DNA from: Nitrospirota bacterium
GTDB taxonomy: Bacteria; Nitrospirota; Leptospirillia; Leptospirillales; Leptospirillaceae
NCBI GenBank assembly: GCA_021810805.1
Contig: JAJZHW010000002.1
Span: 96,998-160,997 of the forward strand
Direction: 5' to 3'
Length of the DNA stretch: 64,000 nucleotides
The notes under the pieces are model-generated. The model was not told the DNA's origin, did not search any database, and was given only the letters and a program-made list of their open reading frames with translations. Within the stretch, counting starts at the first letter, position 1; each line of letters starts with the position of its first letter. The position numbers were made by a program, and so were the translations under genes. This document shows positions 10,091-18,433 of this stretch, in pieces.

Positions 10091-11467
10091 ATGACCGGCA
10101 AGGCACAGGAAACGCTTTCTGACTGGCAAAAGCGCTATCGTTACGTGGCGGAGTTCCCGGGGGGAAGTCCCGCCGTCACCGATCTCCCCCGCTTTGTCCG
10201 GGAGTCTCTCGGCGAGGCGATGGACGATCTTCTTTTCCATCCCGTGGCCGACATCCGCTCCGCCGCCTTCCGCCTCATCCGGGAGGCCTTTGGCCGTTCG
10301 GGAGCCCGCATGGCCTCCATCGAACCCCTCTATCGCGCCATCGGACGGGGAGAGGAGAAGGGATTCACCGTGCCGGCGATCAATGTCCGGGGGCTGACCT
10401 TCCACACCGTCCGCCGCATCTTCCGGGCCATGAAAAAGATCGACGGTGGCCCCGTGATCTTCGAGCTGGCCAAGAGCGAGATCGGCTACACCTATCAGCG
10501 GCCGATGGAGTATGCCGCCCTGGTGATGGCGGCCGCCCTGGCCGAAGGGGTGACCGGCCCGGTCTTCGTTCAGGGAGACCACTACCAGTTCAGCGCCAAG
10601 AGCTACGCCAAGGACCCCGAGTCCGAAATCCTGGGGCTCAAGAAGCTCATCCAGGAGTCGATCGATGCCGGCTACCGCAACATCGACATCGATGCCTCCA
10701 CCCTGGTGACCCTCGAACCGAGCGACCTTCGGGACCAGCAGAGGGAAAACGGCCGGATGACGGCGCTCCTGACGCACTTTATCCGTCAGATCACCCCCGA
10801 CGGCTCCCAGGAGCCGGTCTCCGTGGGGGGCGAAATCGGAGAGGTCGGAAAGGAAAACTCCACTCCAGCGGAGCTCGATGCCTTCATGGAGGTCTATCGG
10901 GAGGAGCTGGCCCGCCACGATGGTCGGGCGACGGGGATCAGCAAGATCAGCGTCCAGACGGGAACCTCTCATGGGGGAGTCCCTCTTCCCGACGGCCGCG
11001 TGGCCCCGGTGAACCTCGACTTCGCCACCCTCGAGGCCCTGGGGGAGCGGGCCCGGAGCCGCTACCACATGGGGGGAGCCGTCCAGCACGGGGCCTCGAC
11101 CCTGCCCCCGGAGCTCTTCGATCATTTCCCAAAGGTACGGACTCTCGAGATCCACCTCGCCACAGGGTTCCAGAACGCCCTCTTCGACCACCCCTCCTTC
11201 CCCTCCGCGCTGAAGAAGGAGATGGAGGCCTACATGACCCGGGAGTTTGCCGGGGAGCGCAAGTCCGGAGAGACGGAGGAGCAGTTCTTCTACAAGAACC
11301 GGAAGCGGGTCTACGGCCCCTTCAAGAAGGCCCTTCTCGATCTTCCCGCCCCCGTGCTCGACCGGATCATGGACGACCTCGAAGCGAATTTTGTCTCTCT
11401 CTTCAAAAAGCTGGGCCTTGAAAAGACCGCCCCGGTTTTGGCCCGCCATTTCGGGAAGAATCGATGA
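10091..11467 (+). CDS. Class II fructose-bisphosphate aldolase family protein (long form)
   Basis: FTVPAINVRGLTFHTVRRIF, VFVQGDHYQF, GYRNIDIDASTLV, GGEIGEVGKENST, ISVQTGTSHGG match class II aldolase architecture. Confidence 0.8.
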   Translation: MTGKAQETLSDWQKRYRYVAEFPGGSPAVTDLPRFVRESLGEAMDDLLFHPVADIRSAAFRLIREAFGRSGARMASIEPLYRAIGRGEEKGFTVPAINVRGLTFHTVRRIFRAMKKIDGGPVIFELAKSEIGYTYQRPMEYAALVMAAALAEGVTGPVFVQGDHYQFSAKSYAKDPESEILGLKKLIQESIDAGYRNIDIDASTLVTLEPSDLRDQQRENGRMTALLTHFIRQITPDGSQEPVSVGGEIGEVGKENSTPAELDAFMEVYREELARHDGRATGISKISVQTGTSHGGVPLPDGRVAPVNLDFATLEALGERARSRYHMGGAVQHGASTLPPELFDHFPKVRTLEIHLATGFQNALFDHPSFPSALKKEMEAYMTREFAGERKSGETEEQFFYKNRKRVYGPFKKALLDLPAPVLDRIMDDLEANFVSLFKKLGLEKTAPVLARHFGKNR

Positions 11468-12258
11468 TCCGCACGCGCCCGGCGGCCTATACCTTTTGTC
11501 CGTGCGGAAGCGGGAAGAAGTACAAGTTCTGCTGCCGGAAATTCCCACGGAGAGGTCCCGTCTCCTTCTCCGAGGCCCACCGGCTCCTTTCGGCCCTCCC
11601 TTCTCCCCCGGTCGTCGCGAGCTTTTTGACGGAGGCCTACGAAAAAGACATGGGACTTGTCATGGCCACCGTGGTCCGGGCGGTTCCCGACGGGGGCTTT
11701 CTCGCAGTGGAGGCATTGGTGGACCGACTGCTTCTCGGGGTCAAAGACGTCAATTTTCGGATGGCGGCCTCCCCGGCCGATATCAAATGCATCCTCGCCG
11801 ACATCGAAATGATCACCTTCATGGAGGGCTACGCCGGTCGGGTGGCCAAGGAGGCCACGTTCGCTCCCGACGGGACCCTCGACCTCTCCTCGGAGGACTG
11901 GGAGAAGATCTACGAGGACAGTTCGGGAGATGTGGGAGACGTCACGATGAAAGCGATTCCCCTCGACTACGAAGAGGTGCGCGGCTTTGTTCTGGGAGCG
12001 ATCGACTTTGCTCGAAGCTACGGACAGGAGCCCCATGCGGAGTGGAAGTTCGCGAGCCCTGCCTTCGAACCGGACCGGTCCTACTCGACAAATTTCGAGT
12101 ACGGCCAAGAGGGAAAACCTCTCTATATCCAGGGTCCAAACGACGACCCTGGAAAGATTCTCGCGTCGCTTGAGAGGGCCCTGAGGGAAAAGGCCGACCC
12201 GCTCACCCCTTTCGAGGCTCCCAAATTCATCCTTAGCCTTCCCGGTTCTGCCCACTAA
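11464..12258 (+). CDS. SEC-C motif-containing hypothetical protein
   Basis: N-terminal YTFCPCGSGKKYKFCCRK (SEC-C zinc motif). Start overlaps previous stop. Confidence 0.75.
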   Translation: MIRTRPAAYTFCPCGSGKKYKFCCRKFPRRGPVSFSEAHRLLSALPSPPVVASFLTEAYEKDMGLVMATVVRAVPDGGFLAVEALVDRLLLGVKDVNFRMAASPADIKCILADIEMITFMEGYAGRVAKEATFAPDGTLDLSSEDWEKIYEDSSGDVGDVTMKAIPLDYEEVRGFVLGAIDFARSYGQEPHAEWKFASPAFEPDRSYSTNFEYGQEGKPLYIQGPNDDPGKILASLERALREKADPLTPFEAPKFILSLPGSAH

Positions 12259-12311
12259 AGCGCGACCCCTGTTGCCGCCGGCTCTTGCCTCGTGCGGAGA
12301 AAGGACACTTC

Positions 12312-13895
12312 ATGGAGACCCCCCGGGGAAATCTCGTCTTTGTGCTTCACGCCCATCTTCCCTATGTGCGCCACCCGGACCATTCGATCTTCCTCGAGGA
12401 GAACTGGTTCTTCGAAGGGCTGATCGAGACCTACCTCCCCCTTCTTGCCATGTTCGACCGCCTCGACCGGGAGGGGATCGGCTTTCGGATCACCATGACG
12501 CTGTCCCCCACGCTGGTCTCCATGCTGGAGGACCCGCTTCTCATGGGACGCTTCGAGGCCCGGCTCTCGCTTCTTCGGGAGCTGGCCGGACGGGAGACGG
12601 CCAGGACCCGGGGAGGGCCCTACGAGAAGATCGCGAGATTCTACGAGGGCCATCTGGCCTATCTCGAAGGGGTCTATCGCGAGGGGCTCGGCCGGGACAT
12701 TCTCGGAGGGTTCCGGCGCCACATGGACCGGGGAGCCCTTGAAGGGATCACCTGCGGGGCGACCCACGGCTACTTTCCCTTCCTGCAGGAGGTTCCCGGG
12801 TCGGTGGAGGCGCAGGTGCGGGTCGGGGTTTCGACCTTCCGCCGCGTCTTCGGTCGGGCCCCTCAGGGGATCTGGCTTCCCGAATGCGCCTACTACGAGG
12901 GGGTGGACCGCATCCTTCGCAAGGAAGGGATCCGCTTCTTCTTCATGGAGTCCCACGGACTCCTCTACGCCGACCCCCGACCCCCGGCGGGCGTCTATGC
13001 CCCCCTTGTCACTCCGGCGGGCGTCTGGGCCTTCGGCCGGGACCCCGACAGCTCCCGCCAGGTCTGGAGCGCGAAGGAGGGGTATCCGGGGGATCCCCTT
13101 TACCGGGACTTTTACCGGGATGTGGGCTACGACCTCGACTACGACTACGTCCGGCCCTATCTCCATACCGACGGCCCCCGGGGAATGACCGGGCTGAAAT
13201 ACCACCGGATCACGGGCGCCACCGACCAAAAGGAAATCTACGATCCGGAATTGGCCCGGGAGAGGGTGAAGGATCATGCCCGGGACTTCGTCTCCCGGCG
13301 GGAAGCCCAGGTCCGGGAGCTCTCGGGGACCCTAGGTATCGATCCCGTCATCGTCTGTCCTTACGATGCGGAGCTTTTCGGGCACTGGTGGTTCGAGGGG
13401 GTGAACTTCCTCGAGGAGGTCTACCGGGAGGTCGCCCGGCGCCGGACCCTTGCGGTCCACACTCCGGTCGAGCTTGTCAAACAGGGGATTCCGGCTTCGG
13501 GGGGAGACCCCGAGCCCTCCTCGTGGGGCGAGAACGGCTATTACGAGTTCTGGATGAACTCGACCAACGACTGGATCTACGCCCCTCTCTTCGAGGCGGC
13601 GCGAGAGATGACCCGCCTGGCCGCCCACTCGGGACGCGTGTCGGGACAGGATCGGGAGATTCTCAATCAGATGGCCCGGGAGCTTCTTCTGGCCCAGAGC
13701 TCCGACTGGCCCTTCATCATGACGACCGGGACCATGATCGACTATGCCGTCGACCGGATCAAGAACCATCTCTACCGTTTTTGGGTTTTGCGGGAGATGG
13801 TCGTGGGAGGGCGCTACCGGGAGGATGTCTTTCAGGAGATCCGGGGGAAGGACGCCCTCTTCCCCGAAATCGACTTCTCCGTCTTTCTTCCCTGA
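12312..13895 (+). CDS. GH57 family 1,4-alpha-glucan branching enzyme-like protein (DUF1957 type)
   Basis: GNLVFVLHAHLPYVRHPDH, GIWLPECAYYEGVDRIL, YDAELFGHWWFEG, LLLAQSSDWPFIMTTGTM are characteristic of GH57 branching enzymes. Confidence 0.92.
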   Translation: METPRGNLVFVLHAHLPYVRHPDHSIFLEENWFFEGLIETYLPLLAMFDRLDREGIGFRITMTLSPTLVSMLEDPLLMGRFEARLSLLRELAGRETARTRGGPYEKIARFYEGHLAYLEGVYREGLGRDILGGFRRHMDRGALEGITCGATHGYFPFLQEVPGSVEAQVRVGVSTFRRVFGRAPQGIWLPECAYYEGVDRILRKEGIRFFFMESHGLLYADPRPPAGVYAPLVTPAGVWAFGRDPDSSRQVWSAKEGYPGDPLYRDFYRDVGYDLDYDYVRPYLHTDGPRGMTGLKYHRITGATDQKEIYDPELARERVKDHARDFVSRREAQVRELSGTLGIDPVIVCPYDAELFGHWWFEGVNFLEEVYREVARRRTLAVHTPVELVKQGIPASGGDPEPSSWGENGYYEFWMNSTNDWIYAPLFEAAREMTRLAAHSGRVSGQDREILNQMARELLLAQSSDWPFIMTTGTMIDYAVDRIKNHLYRFWVLREMVVGGRYREDVFQEIRGKDALFPEIDFSVFLP

Positions 13896-13926
13896 TATCC
13901 CCGGTTCTGGCCGGAGTCCACAGAGC

Positions 13927-14298
13927 TCAGGGCTTTCGTTCGGCCATGAAGCTCTTGAAGCGCTCGAGCTCGTCAAGGGAGGCCCGGAAGCTGTCGAGCT
14001 CTCCCATGAAGGGTCGAAGACGTTCGACCTCGGCGATCACCCCTGAAAACCGCTCCATCTCCGCCATGAGGGATTTCATCCGGTCCTGCTCGGAGAGGAA
14101 GAAGGTCCGGAACCGGTCCATCTCGGCCAGCAGAAGCTTGAATTTGTCGAGCTCGGCCATGAAGCTCCGGAATCGTTCGATCTCCACCTTGAGCCCCCGG
14201 AAGCTGTCGAGCCCGAGAAGGGAGGGACGAAGGGATTCGACCTCTCCCATGAAGGAAGAGAATCGGTCGAGGGAGTTGGGGTTCTTTCCTGCATCCAT
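13927..14298 (-). CDS. Small protein built of ~11 tandem 10-residue alpha-helical repeats; function unknown
   Basis: MDAGKNPNSLDRFSSFMGEVES/LRPSLLGLDS/FRGLKVEIER/FRSFMAELDK/FKLLLAEMDR/... Good RBS on the minus strand (ACAAGGAGAAAAAAATG). 30-bp periodicity is visible in the DNA. Confidence 0.8.
   Translation of the reverse strand: MDAGKNPNSLDRFSSFMGEVESLRPSLLGLDSFRGLKVEIERFRSFMAELDKFKLLLAEMDRFRTFFLSEQDRMKSLMAEMERFSGVIAEVERLRPFMGELDSFRASLDELERFKSFMAERKP
13930..14262 (-). repeat. ~30-bp tandem repeat array encoding the decad repeats
   Basis: On the + strand, units such as TCGGCCATGAAGCTCTTGAAGCGCTCGAGC, TCGGCCATGAAGCTCCGGAATCGTTCGATC and TCTCCCATGAAGGGTCGAAGACGTTCGACC keep 30-bp phase, with one 3-bp insertion. 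Confidence 0.8.
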
Positions 14299-14340
14299 TT
14301 TTTTCTCCTTGTCAATCGATACTTTTGATTGTCTGTCGAA

Positions 14341-14375
14341 AAACTCCTTACATCAAATTATCTTGTAAGGAGTTT
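14341..14375. promoter_or_regulatory. Perfect 12-bp inverted repeat between divergent genes (possible operator or hairpin)
   Basis: AAACTCCTTACA-(TCAAATTATCT)-TGTAAGGAGTTT, between the minus-strand decad gene and the plus-strand GH15 gene. Confidence 0.6.
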
Positions 14376-14579
14376 CAAAAATAAAAATCATCGGATTCAT
14401 TATACACCTTTTTTCCGATTTGTGTGTCGGGATCCCTCGGGACGAAACGGGGAGCCTTTGTCGGCAACGGCAGTGTCTCGAATCTCTCAAGGACCTCTTT
14501 CCGAAAGCGAGCCAATGATGCACGATGCCGAATATCCTGCCTGTCAGGGGGCGGGATCAATCCCACGGGAGCCCCTTCG

Positions 14580-16925
14580 ATGAAGGCCCCCGAAGCCCGG
14601 GGAACCCGGGCGGTCTGGAGTCCGGCCGCCAAGGAGATGGTGGGAGGATCCCTGGGACCTTCCCGCCTCTGGTTCACCCTCTCCCAGGGAATCATCTCCG
14701 AGGTCTACTCTCCCCGGGTCGACATTCCCGGCGTCAAGGATCTGGGATTCATCGTGGCCGACGACCGGGGATTCTGGGTGGAGCTCAAGGGGGCAAAAAA
14801 CGTCCAGGTCGAGGCGGCCGGGGAGGGGATCCCGGCGGTGACGATCCGCCACACTCATGACCGCTTCCTCTTCACCTGTCGGGTGGTGGCCGCCCCCGCC
14901 CGGGACGTCCTTCTCGTCGAGTACCGTCTCGTCTCCGCCGATCCCCTTCGGGTCTATCCCCTCCTCTCCGCCCGGCTCGGGGGAGAGGCCTTCGGCAATG
15001 TGGCCCGTGTTCTCTCCTGGCACGGGAGACAGTTTTTGACGGCCTCCCAGGGCCCCTTTTCCCTCTCCCTGGGAGGGATGGGGTCCGGGGGCAAGGAGCT
15101 CTTTACGCGACTCTCCTGCGGCGAGACGGAGGAGAGCGACGGATGGCAGGATTTTGCCCGCCACGGGCGAATGGTCTGGAGCTGGGATTCGGCCGGTCCG
15201 GGGCAGGTGGCCCTGACGGGAGAAGGGGGGCCCTCGGGGACGCTGGCCCTGGCCTTTGCCGCAAGCCCCGAGGCCGCCTCGACTCTCTCTCTTTCCGCCT
15301 TGGCGGAGGGCTTCGAGAGCCAATGGGAGGAGCAGGTGGCCCTGTGGAAGGAGTGGCAGGAGAGCCTTCATCTTCCCCCGCGGATGACGGCACTCCAGAG
15401 GAAGGTCTACCGGACCTCGGCCATGGTGCTGAAGGTCCACGAGGACAAGACCTTTCCCGGAGCTCTCATCGCCAGCCTCTCCATCCCCTGGGGCGAGGCC
15501 TCCGACAGCCGGGGAGGCTACCATCTCGTCTGGAGCCGGGATCTCTCCGAGAGCGCCGGGGCGGCGCTGGCCATGGGCGACCGCGATCTGGGCCGGAGGA
15601 TCCTGGCCTATCTCCTGGCCACCCAGCAGGAGGACGGCCACTGGCTTCAGAACCAGTGGCTGGGGGGCAAGCCCTACTGGCAGGGGCTCCAGCTCGACGA
15701 GGCCGCCTTTCCCGTCCTGTTGGCCGCCTGGCTGGCGCGGGAGGGGTCCCTGGATCTTGAGGGGGTTCGGCCCATGATCGTGCGGGCGCTCTCGTTCATC
15801 ATCCGGGAGGGGCCGGTGACGGGCCAGGACCGATGGGAGGAGGATCCGGGGATCAACCTCTTCACCCTGGCGGTGGCGATATCCGCGCTGGTGGACGGAT
15901 CGGCTCTCCTCGATGCCGAGGAAAGGGAGGCCGCCCTGTGGGTGGCCGACACCTGGAATGCCAGCCTCGAGCGGTGGTGCTGGTCGGGGGAGACCGACCT
16001 TGCCAGACGGATCGGGGTCTCGGGCTACTATCTCCGGGCCGTTCCGGAGGCGATTCTGGAGGATCTGGCCGCCAAGGGGCTGCATCTACTCATCAAGAAC
16101 CGCTGCCACGATCCGGGGCTTCCCGCCTGCGACCAGATCAGCACCGATTTTTTTCAGCTGGTCCGGTTCGGGCTAAGGTCGCCCGAGGATCCCTTCATTC
16201 GGGAGTCCCGCAAGGCCGTCGACCGTCTCCTCCGGGCCGAGACGCCCGCCGGGACCGCCTGGTACCGCTACAACGGAGACGGCTATGGGGAGCACGAGGA
16301 CGGAGCCCCGTTCGACGGGACCGGCCGCGGACGTCCCTGGCCTCTTTTGGCCGGAGAGCGGGGCCATGTGGCGGTGGTGGCGGGAGAGAGCGCCCGGGGG
16401 TATCTCCGGGACATGGCGACGATGGCGAGCCCTCTGGGGCTTCTTCCGGAGCAGGTGTGGGACGCCCCGCCCCTTCCGGAGCGAGGCCTCTATCCCGGGG
16501 CCCCCACGGGATCGGCCATGCCCCTGGTCTGGGCCCACGCCGAGTTCATCAAGCTGGCCCACAGCGAATGGAAAAAAAAGCCCGTGGACCGTCCGGAGGC
16601 CACCTGGACCCGCTATGGAGGGGTTCGCCCGGAGGTCGGCTGGCGGCTCTGGCGCCACCGCCACAAGGTCCGGACTCTGGAAGAAGGGCGGGAGTTGCGA
16701 TTTCTCTGGTCGAGACGGGCCATGGTCCATTGGGGGGTCGACGGCTGGAAGGATCCCCGAAATACAGAGTCGAGTCCTCTGGGAATGGGGTTCTGGGGGG
16801 TCGCCCTCCCCGTTCGGGAGCTCTCCCGGGGGCAGGCAATCGTCTTCACCTTCTACTGGATCGACGAGGACCGCTGGGAGGGGGAGGATTACCGGGTGGA
16901 GGTTGTGGGGAACGAAGAAAACTAA
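14580..16925 (+). CDS. Glycoside hydrolase family 15 glucoamylase / glucan 1,4-alpha-glucosidase
   Basis: SLGPSRLWFTLSQGIISEVYSPRVD, SIPWGEASDSRGGYHLVWSRDLSESAGAAL, QDGHWLQNQWLGG-type motifs of bacterial GH15. Start could be the upstream GTG at 14424. Confidence 0.88.
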   Translation: MKAPEARGTRAVWSPAAKEMVGGSLGPSRLWFTLSQGIISEVYSPRVDIPGVKDLGFIVADDRGFWVELKGAKNVQVEAAGEGIPAVTIRHTHDRFLFTCRVVAAPARDVLLVEYRLVSADPLRVYPLLSARLGGEAFGNVARVLSWHGRQFLTASQGPFSLSLGGMGSGGKELFTRLSCGETEESDGWQDFARHGRMVWSWDSAGPGQVALTGEGGPSGTLALAFAASPEAASTLSLSALAEGFESQWEEQVALWKEWQESLHLPPRMTALQRKVYRTSAMVLKVHEDKTFPGALIASLSIPWGEASDSRGGYHLVWSRDLSESAGAALAMGDRDLGRRILAYLLATQQEDGHWLQNQWLGGKPYWQGLQLDEAAFPVLLAAWLAREGSLDLEGVRPMIVRALSFIIREGPVTGQDRWEEDPGINLFTLAVAISALVDGSALLDAEEREAALWVADTWNASLERWCWSGETDLARRIGVSGYYLRAVPEAILEDLAAKGLHLLIKNRCHDPGLPACDQISTDFFQLVRFGLRSPEDPFIRESRKAVDRLLRAETPAGTAWYRYNGDGYGEHEDGAPFDGTGRGRPWPLLAGERGHVAVVAGESARGYLRDMATMASPLGLLPEQVWDAPPLPERGLYPGAPTGSAMPLVWAHAEFIKLAHSEWKKKPVDRPEATWTRYGGVRPEVGWRLWRHRHKVRTLEEGRELRFLWSRRAMVHWGVDGWKDPRNTESSPLGMGFWGVALPVRELSRGQAIVFTFYWIDEDRWEGEDYRVEVVGNEEN

Positions 16926-17192
16926 TTTTGGCCATAAGAAAATCTGTCTTTCCCCCTCCCGATTGTCTTGAAACAAACGCCGTTCGTGTGATACGCTCCC
17001 TATCAATTCTCGGTTCCGACCGGCGCCTTTTCCAAAAAAAACAGACTGGGGTCCTTCTTGAGATGGATGTCATCCGGTTGTGAGAATCTTTCGGCGGGAG
17101 GAGACTCGGGCTTGGGGATGAGCTTCCCTGTTCGGGCATATGCGTGGAGAGTTTCCTTGTAAGAAATGGCCGGAGACTCTTAAAAAATTTTC

Positions 17193-17247
17193 TTTCATAG
17201 GGTATGAAAGCTTTCATGGAGAATGAAACGTTTCATAGGCTATGAAA
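17193..17247. promoter_or_regulatory. Symmetric multi-palindrome operator-like array
   Basis: TTTCATAgggTATGAAAgcTTTCATggagaATGAAAcgTTTCATAggcTATGAAA: four dyads, symmetric about position 17220, directly upstream of the RND-MFP gene. Confidence 0.75.
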
Positions 17248-17264
17248 GCTTCTGAAAGCAGGCT

Positions 17265-18362
17265 GTGGGACCAAATCTAACGCGTCGCAAAAAACTTATC
17301 GGTCTTCTGGGACTTCTCGCTGTCCTCCTGATGTCCTTTTTTCTTTTTCGACATCTCTCCGGAAAAGAATCGAGCGCCGTTTCTCCCGAAATGGCCTCTT
17401 CGCCCCCGGCTCCTGCCGCATTCAACCCCACCCGCTTTCGCACCGGCCACGTCAAATATCGCCATTTCGAGCTCTGGACGACCATTCCGGGTGTCATTCA
17501 TGGCTTCCGCAAGACGGTGGTCTACGGCCATGTTCCCGGTTACCTGAAGTTTTTGAATGTGGACAAGGGCGACTGGGTCACCCGGGGTCAGGTTCTGGGC
17601 TACATCTACGATCCGGAGCTTTATCAGAGCTGGCAGAAGGCCCTGGCCGAGGCGGCCATCGCCCACATCACCTTCCTGCGCAAGCTCCACGTCTGGGAAG
17701 GGGACCATCGGGTGATTTCCCTCCAGCGCGTCCAGATGGCCGAAGCCCGCTGGAAGGAACGGGAAGCCCGGGCAGGATATTATCGTTCTTTGGTCCGCTA
17801 CAAGACGATCGTGGCGCCTTTCACCGGAGTTGTCACCCACCGTTATGTCGACCCCTGGAACCTCGTCTCCACGGGGACGGGGGGGACCACTCCCGCCCTT
17901 CCCATCGTCAAGATCGAGGACATCGACACGATGCGTCTTTACGTGGGGGTTCCCGAACACTTCGTGCGCTTTGTGGTCCGCGGGATTCCGGCCGAGCTCT
18001 CCGCCCAGGGGCTTCCCGGGAAGATTTTCAAGGCCCGTGTCACCCGCTATGCCTTTCGCCTCGACCCCGAGACGCGGACGATGCGTACCGAGATCGACGT
18101 CGCCAACCCCGATCACCTTCTCATGCCCGGGATGTACGTCAAGGCCCGGATCCGTCTCCATGTCTATCCCCATGTTCTCTCCGTCCACCACATGGCGGTG
18201 ATCGAGGAGCGCCACGGAAATTTCATCTACGTTCTCGAACATGGGCTCAAGAAAAAGCGGCCCATCGTGGTGGGCTATCGAAACGGAGACTACACCGAGA
18301 TACTCCAAGGTCTTGACGGATCGGAGACCGTTCTCGTCAAGCTCCACAAGACCGTATTCTAG
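17265..18362 (+). CDS. RND efflux periplasmic adaptor (membrane fusion protein, HlyD/AcrA family)
   Basis: N-terminal TM anchor, GYLKFLNVDKGDWVTRGQVLGYIYDPEL lipoyl-like segment, APFTGVVTHRYVDPWNLV. GTG start is tentative. Confidence 0.88.
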   Translation: MGPNLTRRKKLIGLLGLLAVLLMSFFLFRHLSGKESSAVSPEMASSPPAPAAFNPTRFRTGHVKYRHFELWTTIPGVIHGFRKTVVYGHVPGYLKFLNVDKGDWVTRGQVLGYIYDPELYQSWQKALAEAAIAHITFLRKLHVWEGDHRVISLQRVQMAEARWKEREARAGYYRSLVRYKTIVAPFTGVVTHRYVDPWNLVSTGTGGTTPALPIVKIEDIDTMRLYVGVPEHFVRFVVRGIPAELSAQGLPGKIFKARVTRYAFRLDPETRTMRTEIDVANPDHLLMPGMYVKARIRLHVYPHVLSVHHMAVIEERHGNFIYVLEHGLKKKRPIVVGYRNGDYTEILQGLDGSETVLVKLHKTVF

Positions 18363-18433
18363 AGGCCGTCCACCCTGACCTCCCCCTGATGGTAGTGGGG
18401 AGGACAGGATGACGGCCACGCCAGGGGGAGTTC

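Noticed and set aside
9959-11548. 529-aa minus-strand ORF over the aldolase gene
   Set aside because: Antisense shadow ORF; the plus strand has the conserved aldolase motifs.
13930-14262. CRISPR array interpretation of the 30-bp repeats
   Set aside because: Repeats are contiguous without spacers, diverged, and maintain an open reading frame; they encode protein repeats.
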